The translations under genes were made by a program, and so were the position numbers. Of a stretch of 64,000 nt of DNA, positions 44,320 to 52,688 are shown piece by piece (the first letter of the stretch is position 1; every line of letters starts with the position of its first letter). This stretch comes from Streptomyces filamentosus (GTDB lineage Bacteria; Actinomycetota; Actinomycetes; Streptomycetales; Streptomycetaceae). The notes under the pieces were generated by a model. That model was not told the DNA's origin, did no database searches, and saw only the letters and a list, made by a program, of their open reading frames with translations. The stretch lies in contig NZ_BNBE01000001.1 in the NCBI RefSeq assembly GCF_014654895.1, forward strand, positions 2,889,001 through 2,953,000, read 5' to 3'.

Positions 44320-45603
44320 GTGCCCGCACTTGTGCTGCTCGGTGCTCAGTGGGGTGACGAGGGCAAGGGGAAGGCCACCGACCTCCTCGGTGGATCCGTG
44401 GACTACGTGGTGCGCTACCAGGGCGGCAACAACGCCGGCCACACGGTCGTCGTCGGCGACCAGAAGTACGCGCTCCACCTGCTCCCCTCCGGCATCCTCT
44501 CGCCGGGGTGCACCCCGGTCATCGGCAACGGCGTCGTCGTCGACCCGGCGGTCCTGCTCTCCGAGCTGAGCGGGCTGAACGACCGCGGTGTCGACACGTC
44601 CAAGCTGCTGATCAGCGGCAACGCGCACCTGATCACCCCGTACAACGTCACCCTCGACAAGGTGACGGAACGGTTCCTCGGCAAGCGCAAGATCGGCACC
44701 ACCGGTCGCGGCATCGGCCCCACCTACGCCGACAAGATCAACCGCACCGGCATCCGGGTCCAGGACCTCTACGACGAGTCGATCCTCACCCAGAAGGTCG
44801 AAGCCGCCCTGGAGCAGAAGAACCAGCTCCTCGCGAAGGTCTTCAACCGCCGCGCGATCGAGTCCGGCCGGATCGTCGAGGAGATGCTCCAGTACGCGGA
44901 CCAGATCAAGCCGTTCGTCGCCGACACCACCCTGATCCTCAACAACGCCATCGACGAGGGCAAGGTCGTCCTCTTCGAGGGCGGCCAGGGCACCCTCCTG
45001 GACGTGGACCACGGCACGTACCCCTTCGTCACCTCCTCGAACCCGACCGCCGGCGGTGCCTGCACCGGCGCGGGCGTCGGCCCGACGAAGATCAACCGCG
45101 TCATCGGCATCCTCAAGGCGTACACCACCCGCGTCGGCGCCGGCCCGTTCCCGACCGAGCTCTTCGACGCGGACGGCGAGGCCCTGCGCCGCATCGGCGG
45201 CGAGCGCGGCGTCACCACCGGCCGTGACCGCCGCTGCGGCTGGTTCGACGCGGTCATCGCCCGCTACGCCACCCGCGTCAACGGCCTGACCGACTTCTTC
45301 CTCACCAAGCTGGACGTGCTGACCGGCTGGGAGGAGATCCCGGTCTGCGTCGCGTACGAGATCGACGGCAAGCGCGTCGAGGAACTCCCCTACTCCCAGA
45401 CCGACTTCCACCACGCGAAGCCGATCTACGAGACCCTCCCCGGCTGGTCCGAGGACATCACGAAGGCCAAGACCTTCGCGGACCTCCCGAAGAACGCGCA
45501 GAACTACGTGAAGGCGCTGGAGGAGATGTCCGGCGCCCCGATCTCCGCCATCGGCGTCGGCCCCGGCCGCACCGAGACCATCGAGATCAACTCCTTCCTG
45601 TAG
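44320..45603 (+). CDS. purA: Adenylosuccinate synthetase
   Basis: A 427-residue GTP-dependent enzyme joining IMP and aspartate, first step to AMP. Seen: the P-loop [21 protein letters not shown] at the N-terminus, GGNNAGHT, the catalytic [14 protein letters not shown], the [10 protein letters not shown] region and [13 protein letters not shown]. Length is exactly typical. GTG 44320 has GGAAGGGG 9 bases upstream. Single-gene unit ending in a long hairpin (45625). Confidence 0.98.
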   Translation: MPALVLLGAQWGDEGKGKATDLLGGSVDYVVRYQGGNNAGHTVVVGDQKYALHLLPSGILSPGCTPVIGNGVVVDPAVLLSELSGLNDRGVDTSKLLISGNAHLITPYNVTLDKVTERFLGKRKIGTTGRGIGPTYADKINRTGIRVQDLYDESILTQKVEAALEQKNQLLAKVFNRRAIESGRIVEEMLQYADQIKPFVADTTLILNNAIDEGKVVLFEGGQGTLLDVDHGTYPFVTSSNPTAGGACTGAGVGPTKINRVIGILKAYTTRVGAGPFPTELFDADGEALRRIGGERGVTTGRDRRCGWFDAVIARYATRVNGLTDFFLTKLDVLTGWEEIPVCVAYEIDGKRVEELPYSQTDFHHAKPIYETLPGWSEDITKAKTFADLPKNAQNYVKALEEMSGAPISAIGVGPGRTETIEINSFL

Positions 45604-45624
45604 GACGCGCCCGCAGGGCACGAC

Positions 45625-45660
45625 GAAGGGCCCGCGCCCCCTCGGGGGTGCGGGCCCTTC
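45625..45660 (+). terminator. Hairpin terminator of purA
   Basis: 16-bp stem with one G-U pair (GAAGGGCCCGCGCCCC and partner), loop CTCG, 21 bases after the stop codon. Confidence 0.8.
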
Positions 45661-45769
45661 CTCGCGTCCGGCGGTCAGGAAGTCCTGAACTCGCCTTACG
45701 CGCAAGGCGAGTCGGACCGCTAATGGGTCTCTCCGCGCGCTCGCGTGCCGCCGCGTCACAGGGGGAGCC

Positions 45770-46540
45770 ATGGACCAGAACGTTCCACCGACACCACCTG
45801 CCCCGCCACCGACACCACCGTCCGGGTCGTCCGGGCCGTCCGGGCCGGCCCCCGGTCCGCCGCCGACCCCGCCGCCCGGTCCGCCGTCCGCCCCGGCCTC
45901 CGGGCCGTCGCCCGACCGGCCGTGGAGGGCGGCGCCGTCCGCGCGGCCGGAGAAGGCCGCCCCCACCCACCTCCAGGGCAGCAGCCCCCTCGACCTGCGC
46001 GTGGACCGGAGGGTCCTCTGGGTCGGCGGGGCGGCCTATCCGCTGGAGAACATCGTCCGCGTCTACACCTTCGTCCTCCGGCCCCGCCGCGCCGACGCCG
46101 TGACGCGCTTCGGCAAGCGCCTCTCCTGGTTCGTGCTGGCCTTCCTCCTCCTCACCGTGGTCGACGAGCTGACCGGGTCCTCCCGCGGGTCCGACCCCTA
46201 CGGGGGCGGCGGCTCGGACGCCGGCGTGCTGTTCGGCCTGATCCGGGGCGGTCTGGTCATCGCCCTGATCTACTTCTTCGCCGAGATGCTCGGGGTCGTC
46301 ACCGCCCGCTCCCACCTCACCCTGGCCGTCGAGACGAACGGCCGCTCCACCGCGCTCGTGACGGGCCCGCCGGAGCTCCTCCACCGCCTCGTCCACGACA
46401 TCGCCCACGCCATCGAGAACACGGACGCGGAGCTCCACGCACGCGTGGCCTCGCTGGCGATCGGCAACCCCGGCAACTACTACTTCGGCGACGTCGTGAA
46501 CATGTACGGCGGCTCCGGGAACACGGGAGTCCTGAAATGA
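45770..46540 (+). CDS. DUF6232-type membrane protein ending in a FGDVVNM motif
   Basis: A 256-residue protein. Residues 1-65 are a Pro/Ser/Gly-rich disordered tail; the DUF6232 core follows (LDLRVDRRVLWVGGAAYPLENIVRVYTF) with two membrane helices (LSWFVLAFLLLTVVDEL and VLFGLIRGGLVIALIYFF) and a cytoplasmic domain with VTGPPELLHRLVHDIAHAI. The last residues, YYFGDVVNMYGGSGNTGV, match the N-terminus of the next protein. GGGGGAGCC precedes the ATG. The next gene overlaps as ATGA, so both are made together. Function unknown. Confidence 0.82.
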   Translation: MDQNVPPTPPAPPPTPPSGSSGPSGPAPGPPPTPPPGPPSAPASGPSPDRPWRAAPSARPEKAAPTHLQGSSPLDLRVDRRVLWVGGAAYPLENIVRVYTFVLRPRRADAVTRFGKRLSWFVLAFLLLTVVDELTGSSRGSDPYGGGGSDAGVLFGLIRGGLVIALIYFFAEMLGVVTARSHLTLAVETNGRSTALVTGPPELLHRLVHDIAHAIENTDAELHARVASLAIGNPGNYYFGDVVNMYGGSGNTGVLK

Positions 46541-46581
46541 GCGGGGACCACCACCACTACTTCGGCGACGTCGTCAACATG
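46481..46581 (+). repeat. Duplicated 24-bp coding motif spanning two genes
   Basis: 46481-46504 and 46558-46581 differ at one base (23 of 24) and encode YFGDVVNM at the end of one gene and the start of the next. 77 bases apart start to start. Confidence 0.9.
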
Positions 46582-46875
46582 CGCGACGGCCAGGGGAACC
46601 AGGGCATCGTGCACCACCACGCCCCCGCCGTCCCGGTCACCCGGGAACAGGCCCTCAGGGCCGTGCGGGAACTGGCCGAGGCGCTGCGGACGGAGCTGCC
46701 CGAGCCGGACCGGCAGGCGCTGGACGAGGAGCTCGCCGAACTCGGCGGGCCCGGCGAGGGCACCCCGCGGCGCCGGACCCTCCTCGCGATCGCCGGGATC
46801 GCGGCGAGCGTCGGCGCGCTCGGGCAGCCGCTGCTCGACTCGGTGCGGGCGGCCCTGGAGCTGCTGGGGTCCTGA
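46537..46875 (+). CDS. Small protein starting with the FGDVVNM motif
   Basis: A 112-residue protein. It begins with HYFGDVVNMRDGQGNQGIV flanked by His clusters, then a helical segment (REQALRAVRELAEALRTELPE, DRQALDEELAEL) and a C-terminal hydrophobic/helical stretch (LLAIAGIAASVGALGQPLL). The N-terminal motif repeats the end of the upstream protein, suggesting that the two strands stack together. Short Gly/Asn motifs placed in both partners are a feature of proposed amyloid-type signalling pairs, which is inference here. ATG overlaps the upstream stop codon by 4 bases. Confidence 0.78.
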   Translation: MSGDHHHYFGDVVNMRDGQGNQGIVHHHAPAVPVTREQALRAVRELAEALRTELPEPDRQALDEELAELGGPGEGTPRRRTLLAIAGIAASVGALGQPLLDSVRAALELLGS

Positions 46876-46911
46876 CACCCCCGTCGGTCCTCCGGGCTCC
46901 CGGGCCCCGCG

Positions 46912-48819
46912 TCAGTCCTCCCGGTGGTACTCGGCCGGTTCCGTGTCGACCATCGGGTACACCTGGAGGAGTTCCTCGCCCTTGTACGTGGTCAGCACGA
47001 GGTAGCTGCCGACGTCGTCGAGGACGCACTCCGGGTCCGCGCCGGGTTCGAGGGACATGGGACCGAGGACGTACGGGGGCGTGGTGCCGGCGAGGATGGC
47101 CGTCCAGGTGCAGTTGACGGCGTCGTTGAGGGTGTTGCCCTGCTCGTCGGTGCGGGGGTAGACGCTCAGGGAGCGCAGGACGGGGGAGCCGACGGCGCCC
47201 TGGGTGAGGGTGACCTCCTCGGTGTAGCGGTCGGCGTCGGGGCCCTCGACGAGCGGGTCCGCCTTCCAGCGGCCGAGGTACTTCGCGGGCAGGACCGCCG
47301 GGCCGGTGCGGGCCTTGTGGAAGGTGGCCTTCGCGGCGCCCGAGGTCCAGGCGAGGACCTCGGGGGAGCGCAGGGTGAGCGTCTGGTGGGCGGCGGCCAT
47401 GCACCGCTGGGCGGGCACGCTGGTGGTGACGTCGGACTCGCCGAGGACGACCTTGTCCTCGTCGGCGGAGACGAGCCGCGAGCGGCCCATGCACAGCCGG
47501 CCGTCGCCGACGTGCGTGTAGACGGCGGTCTTGGTGCCGAGCGGGCCCTGCACGAGTTCGATGCGGACGGTCTCGCGCGGGTGCTCCCCGGTGCCCTGGA
47601 GGACGCCCTCCCAGGCGCCGAGGAAGGCGGCGGGCACGTCCCCGGCGGGCGCGGCGGAGGCGGAACCGGTCCGCTTCCCGTCGCCGCCGGGGACGCCGGA
47701 GCCGCCGTCGCCGCCGAGCGGCCAGAAGGCGTAGCCGGCGCCCGCCGCGGCGGCGACGGCGGCGGTCGCGAGCGCGGCGGCCGGCACCCGCCGCCGGGAG
47801 CGGGAGCGGGCCCGCACGGGCTCCGGCTCGGGCGCGGGACCGGCCGTGGGGTCGCCGGCCGCCGAGCCGCCCGCGGTGCCCGTGCCCTGTTCCGGGGCCC
47901 TCGCGCCCTCCGGGCCCTCCGGGCCCCCCTCCCCCTCCGCCTCCAGGAGCCGGGCCGCGTGCCGGCTGAGCCGGACCAGGACGTCGGCGGGCAGCCACGG
48001 GTCGGCGTCCGGCAGCGTCTCGGCGAGTTCGGCGGCGGTGGGCCGGGCCGCCGGGTCCTTGGCGAGGCAGGCCCGGATGAGGCCGGTCAGCTCGGGCGCC
48101 ACGTCCGTCAGGTCCGGGTCGTCGTGGGCGATCCGGAACATCAGCGCGTGGACGCCGCTGTCGGAGGTGCCGAAGGGGGAGCGGCCGGTCGCCGCGTAGG
48201 CGAGGACGGAGCCCAGGCAGAAGACGTCGGAGGCGGGGCCGAGCTTCTCGCCGCGGACCTGCTCGGGCGACATGAAGCCGGGGGAGCCGACGACGGCGCC
48301 GGTGCTGGTGAGGCCGCCGTCGGTGACGGTGTCGACGGCGCGGGCGATGCCGAAGTCGATGATCCGGGGCCCGTCGACGGTCAGCAGCACGTTGGAGGGC
48401 TTGAGGTCGCGGTGGACGAGCCCGGCCCGGTGGACGTGGTCGAGGGCCCGGCCGAGCCCGGCGCCCAGCGCCCGGACGGTGGCGGGCGGCAGCGGCCCGT
48501 ACTCGTCGCCGACGACGGTCCGCAGGGAGGGGCCCGGCACGTAGCCGATGGCCACCCAGGGGGCGGCGGCGGTGGTGTCGGAGCCGAGGACGGGTGCGGT
48601 GCCGGCGCCGCCGACCCGTTCCAGCGCCTCGACCTCGCGGGCGAAGCGCCGCCGGAACTCGTCCTGGGCGGCCAGTTCGGCGTGCACCACCTTGACGGCG
48701 ACGGTCCGCCCGCCGGCCGAACGCGCGAGGAACACCCGGCCCATGCCGCCGACCCCGAGACGGCCGATGAGTCGGAACGGGCCGATGGCGACCGGGTCTT
48801 CCGCGTTCAATGGCTCCAC
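46912..48819 (-). CDS. Transmembrane Ser/Thr protein kinase
   Basis: A 635-residue PknB-type kinase. Kinase domain (about 12-270): glycine loop GRLGVGGMGRVFLA, VAVKVV lysine, HRDLKPSNVLL, DFGIA and SPEQVRG. A juxtamembrane Pro/Gly/Ala region leads to a helix VPAAALATAAVAAAAGAGYAF (about 348-368) and an extracellular beta-rich domain of about 250 residues, with AAFLGAWEGVLQGTG and LGRWKADPLVEG repeats. GTG start uncertain; no good ribosome site. It follows the PstS-like gene by 47 bases, suggesting a linked sensor pair. Confidence 0.9.
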   Translation of the reverse strand: MEPLNAEDPVAIGPFRLIGRLGVGGMGRVFLARSAGGRTVAVKVVHAELAAQDEFRRRFAREVEALERVGGAGTAPVLGSDTTAAAPWVAIGYVPGPSLRTVVGDEYGPLPPATVRALGAGLGRALDHVHRAGLVHRDLKPSNVLLTVDGPRIIDFGIARAVDTVTDGGLTSTGAVVGSPGFMSPEQVRGEKLGPASDVFCLGSVLAYAATGRSPFGTSDSGVHALMFRIAHDDPDLTDVAPELTGLIRACLAKDPAARPTAAELAETLPDADPWLPADVLVRLSRHAARLLEAEGEGGPEGPEGARAPEQGTGTAGGSAAGDPTAGPAPEPEPVRARSRSRRRVPAAALATAAVAAAAGAGYAFWPLGGDGGSGVPGGDGKRTGSASAAPAGDVPAAFLGAWEGVLQGTGEHPRETVRIELVQGPLGTKTAVYTHVGDGRLCMGRSRLVSADEDKVVLGESDVTTSVPAQRCMAAAHQTLTLRSPEVLAWTSGAAKATFHKARTGPAVLPAKYLGRWKADPLVEGPDADRYTEEVTLTQGAVGSPVLRSLSVYPRTDEQGNTLNDAVNCTWTAILAGTTPPYVLGPMSLEPGADPECVLDDVGSYLVLTTYKGEELLQVYPMVDTEPAEYHRED

Positions 48820-48866
48820 GTCGCAAGAGGATGCCAGACCGGCGCGGGGCCCGGTCGCGGTGCGGG

Positions 48867-50444
48867 TCACGGTCCGGTGTCGGCGTCCCCGCAGATCCGC
48901 AGCCCCTTCGGGGTGGAGCAGGGCAGGTGGCCGTGGGCGCGGACGACGTCCTGGCCCCGGCCCCGGGCGAGGTAGGCGAGGAAGCTCGCGGTGAGGGAGT
49001 CGCTCGCGGGATCGCCCCAGGTGTAGGCGTACTCGATCTCCCGGTACGGGTACGGGGAGTGGCCGAGTTCCTCCAGGACCGGTTCGCGGCCGTCGAGGGC
49101 GACGCGGTGCACGCCCCGCGCGCCCGTGGCGGCGCCGAGTTCGGCGTAGCCGATGGCGCCGGGGAGGCGGGCGACGGTGGCCAGGACCTGGGCGGTGGAG
49201 TCGAGTTCGCAGCGGACGACCTTCGCCTCCGGATCGTCGACGACGGAGCAGTCGCGGGAGGAGTTGGCGGGTTCGTTGCGGCCGAGGACGCGGCGCTGGA
49301 AGACCTCCCGGCTGCCGGAGTCGGCGTCCCGGCTGACGAGGAGGACGGCCCGGTCGGGCAGGTCCGGGGGCAGTCCGGGGCCCTCCAGGCGGTTCCAGCG
49401 GGCGAGGTCGCCCCGGTAGAGGGAGCGGAGCTGGCCGAGGGTGAGGGAGCGGACGGGCACGGAGTCGTGGACGACGACGGTGAAGAGGGAGACGGCCACC
49501 ATGTGCTCGCGCAGCTGGGGGTGGCCGCCGGGGCCGTGTCCGTCGGAGAGGGCGATGACGGCGGGGGAGCCCTCGGAGCGGGGGGTGCGGACGCCGGTGT
49601 CGGCGAGGTCGCGGACCCCGGCGGTGGAGCCGTCGGCGTCGACGGTGATGGTGGCGCCCGGGCAGTCCTTCTCGTACGCCTCCGCGACCGCCCGCACGAC
49701 GGGGGCGAAGGCGGTGGAGCCGGTGACGGTGAGGCTGCCGCGGGCGCAGCCGATGGGCGGCGGGGTCCGCTCGCGGACGATGATCGCGGCGAGCGCGACC
49801 ACGCAGGCGGTGAGGACGACGGTGACGGTCCGGGCGGCGGGGCTGAAGCGGCCGGCCTGGTCGTCGGGGGTGGTGGAGCGGTTGCGCCGGATGGAGCCGC
49901 CGGCGAGGGTGCCGTGGACCTTGATGTCGCGGTCGGCGACGGGGCCGGAGAGCTGGACGAGGAGCTTGAAGTACCGGCCGGTGTCGAGGGCGACCCGGGG
50001 GACGAGGACGGCGTTGCCCGCGCGGCCGAGTTTGGGGGCGCCGTCGAGGTCGTCGCGGACGGAGCTCCAGCCGGCCGGGACGGTGGCGACGACGCCCCGG
50101 ACGGTCACCGCGGGGGTGCCGAAGGTGATGCGCAGGGCGTGTTCGGCGGGGGCGACGCCGTAGTCGTCGATGCTGATGTCGAGGTCGCGGTCGTTCTCGA
50201 TGCGGAGCAGGACGAGGGTGGCGCCGGCGGCGGCGCTGTCGAGGACCTCGCCGTCGTGGAGGGTCATCACCCCGCCGTCCTGGTCGTCGGCCTCCTCGTG
50301 GAGCGGGGTGTTGAGCTGGACGCGGTAGCCGAGGCGCTTGCGCTGGGGCTTGAAGCGGTCGATCCAGACGGCGCCGAGCGAGACGAGGACGCCGAGGAGG
50401 GCCGTGGCGACGGCGATGACGTTCTCGGCGGTTATCCACTCCAT
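48867..50444 (-). CDS. Membrane-tethered PstS-like substrate-binding protein
   Basis: A 525-residue fusion. An N-terminal helix (VIAVATALLGVLVSLGAVWI), a soluble domain of about 160 residues (YRVQLNTPLHEEADDQDGG onward), a second helix (TVTVVLTACVVALAAIIV, about 208-226), then a phosphate-binding-protein-like domain with TVTGSTAFAPVVRAVAEAY, DADGSTAGVRDL and SRDADSGSREVF. Classical PstS is a lipoprotein feeding an ABC importer; here no importer is present and a kinase gene follows, so a sensor role is inferred. Ligand not necessarily phosphate. Confidence 0.82.
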   Translation of the reverse strand: MEWITAENVIAVATALLGVLVSLGAVWIDRFKPQRKRLGYRVQLNTPLHEEADDQDGGVMTLHDGEVLDSAAAGATLVLLRIENDRDLDISIDDYGVAPAEHALRITFGTPAVTVRGVVATVPAGWSSVRDDLDGAPKLGRAGNAVLVPRVALDTGRYFKLLVQLSGPVADRDIKVHGTLAGGSIRRNRSTTPDDQAGRFSPAARTVTVVLTACVVALAAIIVRERTPPPIGCARGSLTVTGSTAFAPVVRAVAEAYEKDCPGATITVDADGSTAGVRDLADTGVRTPRSEGSPAVIALSDGHGPGGHPQLREHMVAVSLFTVVVHDSVPVRSLTLGQLRSLYRGDLARWNRLEGPGLPPDLPDRAVLLVSRDADSGSREVFQRRVLGRNEPANSSRDCSVVDDPEAKVVRCELDSTAQVLATVARLPGAIGYAELGAATGARGVHRVALDGREPVLEELGHSPYPYREIEYAYTWGDPASDSLTASFLAYLARGRGQDVVRAHGHLPCSTPKGLRICGDADTGP

Positions 50445-50683
50445 GGCCGGGACGGTACGGACGGGTGTGCGAGTGCGGGGGTGGCGTAGCGGGCCGACAC
50501 CCGGAGTTCGCCGTTCGTTCAGGGGCCCCGGGGAGGGGCGGGGGGCGGCTCCGGGAAGGGGCGGGGGCGGCCCCGGGGAGGGGTCCCGGCGGGGGGTCGT
50601 CCGGGTGGCCCGGCAGAGGTTGCCCGGGGCGGACGGCCGTGGGTGTAATGGCCACGAGGGGGCCCTTCCGGAGGAGGAACCCC

Positions 50684-51625
50684 ATGCGTGTCGTCGAAGT
50701 GACCGCCTACGGCGGACCCGAGGTGCTCTGCTCCGCCCGCCGCCCCGAGCCCGATCCCGCGGACGCCCCGGGGCGGGTCCGCGTCCGGCTCAAGGCGGCC
50801 GGGGTCAACCAGACCGACCTCAAGATCCGCTCCGGCCGGTTCGCCGCCCTGCTCGGCGAGCTGGCGCCCCCCTTCGTGCTCGGCTACGACTTCGCGGGGA
50901 CCCTGCTGGACCCGGCGCCGGGCCTGCCGGTGGGCACCCGGGTGGCCGGTTTCATTCCCTGGGTGCGGGAGGGGAGGGGGCAGGGCACCTACGCCGAGCT
51001 GGTCCTGGTGGACCCGGAGTGGCTGGCCCCGGTCCCGGACGAGGTGGACTTCACGGCGGCGGCCTCGCTGCCGCTGTCGGCGCTGACGGCGGCCCAGGCG
51101 CTGGACCTGATGGCGCTGCCGGAGGGCTCGACGCTGCTGGTCACGGGGGCGAGCGGGGTGGTCGGCCGGTTCGCGGTGCAGCTGGCGGCGCGGGCGGGCC
51201 ACCGGGTGATCGCCCTCGGCGACGCCGACGACGCGAACGAGCTGCGGCTCCTCGGGGCGCACGGGGTGGTGCCGCGCGGCGCGCCGGAGGACGTGATCAC
51301 CGGGGTCCTCGGCTTCGCGCCGGAGCGGGTGGACGGCGTCTTCGACGCGGCCCTGATCTCGGACCCGCTGCTGCCCGTGGTCAAGGACGGCGGGGTCTTC
51401 GTCCCGGCCTCGGGCGAGCGGATGCCGGTGGCCGAGCGGGACGTGCGGGTAGAGATGGTGGTGGGCCGCCCGGACGCGGCCCGGCTGAAGGAGCTGCTGG
51501 AGCTGGTCGGCAAGGGCGCCCTCGCGACCCGGGTGGCCGACGTGCTGCCGCTGGAGGCGGCGGCGGAGGCCCACCGGCGCGCGGAGGCGGGCCACCGGCC
51601 CGGCCGGATCGTGCTGATGATCTGA
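50684..51625 (+). CDS. NADP-dependent quinone oxidoreductase-like protein (MDR family)
   Basis: A 313-residue medium-chain reductase without the catalytic zinc cysteines. MRVVEVTAYGGPEVL and KAAGVNQTDLKIRSG open the catalytic domain; VTGASGVVGRFAVQLAARAG near residue 153 is the NADP-binding loop. Likely reduces quinones or enones with NADPH; substrate unknown. GGAGGAGGAACCCC upstream is one of the best ribosome sites in the window. Divergent from the PstS-like gene. Confidence 0.9.
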   Translation: MRVVEVTAYGGPEVLCSARRPEPDPADAPGRVRVRLKAAGVNQTDLKIRSGRFAALLGELAPPFVLGYDFAGTLLDPAPGLPVGTRVAGFIPWVREGRGQGTYAELVLVDPEWLAPVPDEVDFTAAASLPLSALTAAQALDLMALPEGSTLLVTGASGVVGRFAVQLAARAGHRVIALGDADDANELRLLGAHGVVPRGAPEDVITGVLGFAPERVDGVFDAALISDPLLPVVKDGGVFVPASGERMPVAERDVRVEMVVGRPDAARLKELLELVGKGALATRVADVLPLEAAAEAHRRAEAGHRPGRIVLMI

Positions 51626-51690
51626 GGCAACCCTCCGGGGGTGCCGGCGGTCCAAGACGCGAGACCGCAACGACACGAGGGGGGCTCTCG

Positions 51691-52563
51691 ATGGGGTTCG
51701 CACGACACGGGCGCGGGCCGGGGAGGGCGCTGGCCGCCGCCGTCGCGGTGGGCACGGCGGTGCTCGGCCTGCCCGGCACGGCCGCCGCCGCGCCGGGGGA
51801 CGCCTCGGGGGCCGCCGCGACGGTGGCCCCCCGCTTCAACCTGTACGGCGTCCACAAGCGGACCCACGTGCTGTGGGAGTGGTACCACGACGGGCCGTAC
51901 CTGGGCATCGACGCGCCCACGCCGGAGGACCGCTCGGACCTCGCCGACATCATCACCGTGGACAACAACGGCAACGGCTACGGCGAGGGCGCGTGGACCC
52001 TCCACAAGAACGGCCGGCTCGACTACGCGGGCAGCGTCGACGGCCGCCGGCAGACGGTGGGCCCCGTCGGCAAGGGCTGGAACATCTACGCCGAGGTCCT
52101 GTCGCCCGGCTCCCTCGGCGGGGCGAAGGAGGCCGATCTGATCGGCCGCGACACGGCCGGCGTGCTGTGGAGCTACCTGAGCCACCCGGACGGCCGCCTC
52201 ACCCCCCGGATGCGGGTCGGCGGCGGCTGGGGCCGGTACGACCAGCTCGCGGGCCAGGGCGACCTGACCGGCGACGGCAGGCCCGACATCGTCGCCCGCG
52301 ACCGGACCGGTGTCCTGTGGCTGTACCGGGGCACGGGCGACTACAAGGCGCCGTTCGCGAGCCGCACGCGGGTCGGCGGCGGGTGGAACGCGTACGACCG
52401 GCTGCTGTCGCTCGGCGACGACGACGGGGACGGCCGGGTGGACCTGCTGGCCCGGAAGCCCACGGGCCAGCTGCTCCGCTACCCGGGGACCGGCGACGCG
52501 GCGAAGCCGTTCAAGCCGCCGGTGGCGTACGCGAGCGGCATGGACAGGTTCAACCTCCTCTGA
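51691..52563 (+). CDS. Secreted FG-GAP/VCBS-repeat protein
   Basis: A 290-residue protein with a Sec signal peptide (basic start, hydrophobic AAAVAVGTAVLGLPGTAAAA, cleavage near AAA-AP). The mature protein has FG-GAP type repeats with Asp-rich Ca-binding loops: VDNNGNGYGEG, GDLTGDGRPDIVARD and GDDDGDGRVDLLARK, and repeated RVGGGW blocks. Probably a beta-propeller-like extracellular protein; partner unknown. AGGGGGGC precedes the ATG. A bulged hairpin at 52571-52616 may end its transcript. Confidence 0.9.
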   Translation: MGFARHGRGPGRALAAAVAVGTAVLGLPGTAAAAPGDASGAAATVAPRFNLYGVHKRTHVLWEWYHDGPYLGIDAPTPEDRSDLADIITVDNNGNGYGEGAWTLHKNGRLDYAGSVDGRRQTVGPVGKGWNIYAEVLSPGSLGGAKEADLIGRDTAGVLWSYLSHPDGRLTPRMRVGGGWGRYDQLAGQGDLTGDGRPDIVARDRTGVLWLYRGTGDYKAPFASRTRVGGGWNAYDRLLSLGDDDGDGRVDLLARKPTGQLLRYPGTGDAAKPFKPPVAYASGMDRFNLL

Positions 52564-52570
52564 CCCCGCG

Positions 52571-52616
52571 GGACTTCGTGACGGGGCTCCGGAACGGGCG
52601 TTTCCGTCACGAGTCC
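52571..52616 (+). terminator. Bulged hairpin after the FG-GAP gene
   Basis: GGACT-T-CGTGACGG pairs with CCGTCACG-AGTCC around a 19-base loop; one bulged base. It abuts the chitinase operator. Confidence 0.5.
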
Positions 52617-52644
52617 TGGTCTAGACCTTGACAGGTACAGACCA
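52617..52644 (+). promoter_or_regulatory. Chitinase control region (DasR-like inverted repeat and -35 box)
   Basis: TGGTCTAGACCT and AGGTACAGACCA are inverted copies (10 of 12) separated by TGAC. TGGTCTAGACC matches the core of the DasR site and the known streptomycete chitinase promoter repeats. TTGACA (52628-52633) between them is a perfect -35 box, so binding would occlude polymerase. Confidence 0.8.
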
Positions 52645-52688
52645 GTGCCGCTTCGCTGGCCTTCCCCCCACCGGAAGGACGACAGCGC

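Noticed and set aside
43231..45966. Minus-strand open frame extending the 41896 gene upstream to 1,356 codons
   Set aside because: Runs antisense through purA; the true start is GTG 43230 with a ribosome site.
48820..50685. Extension of the Ser/Thr kinase frame to 1,257 codons
   Set aside because: The extra 622 residues are Arg/Pro/His-rich and lie over the PstS-like gene in another frame.
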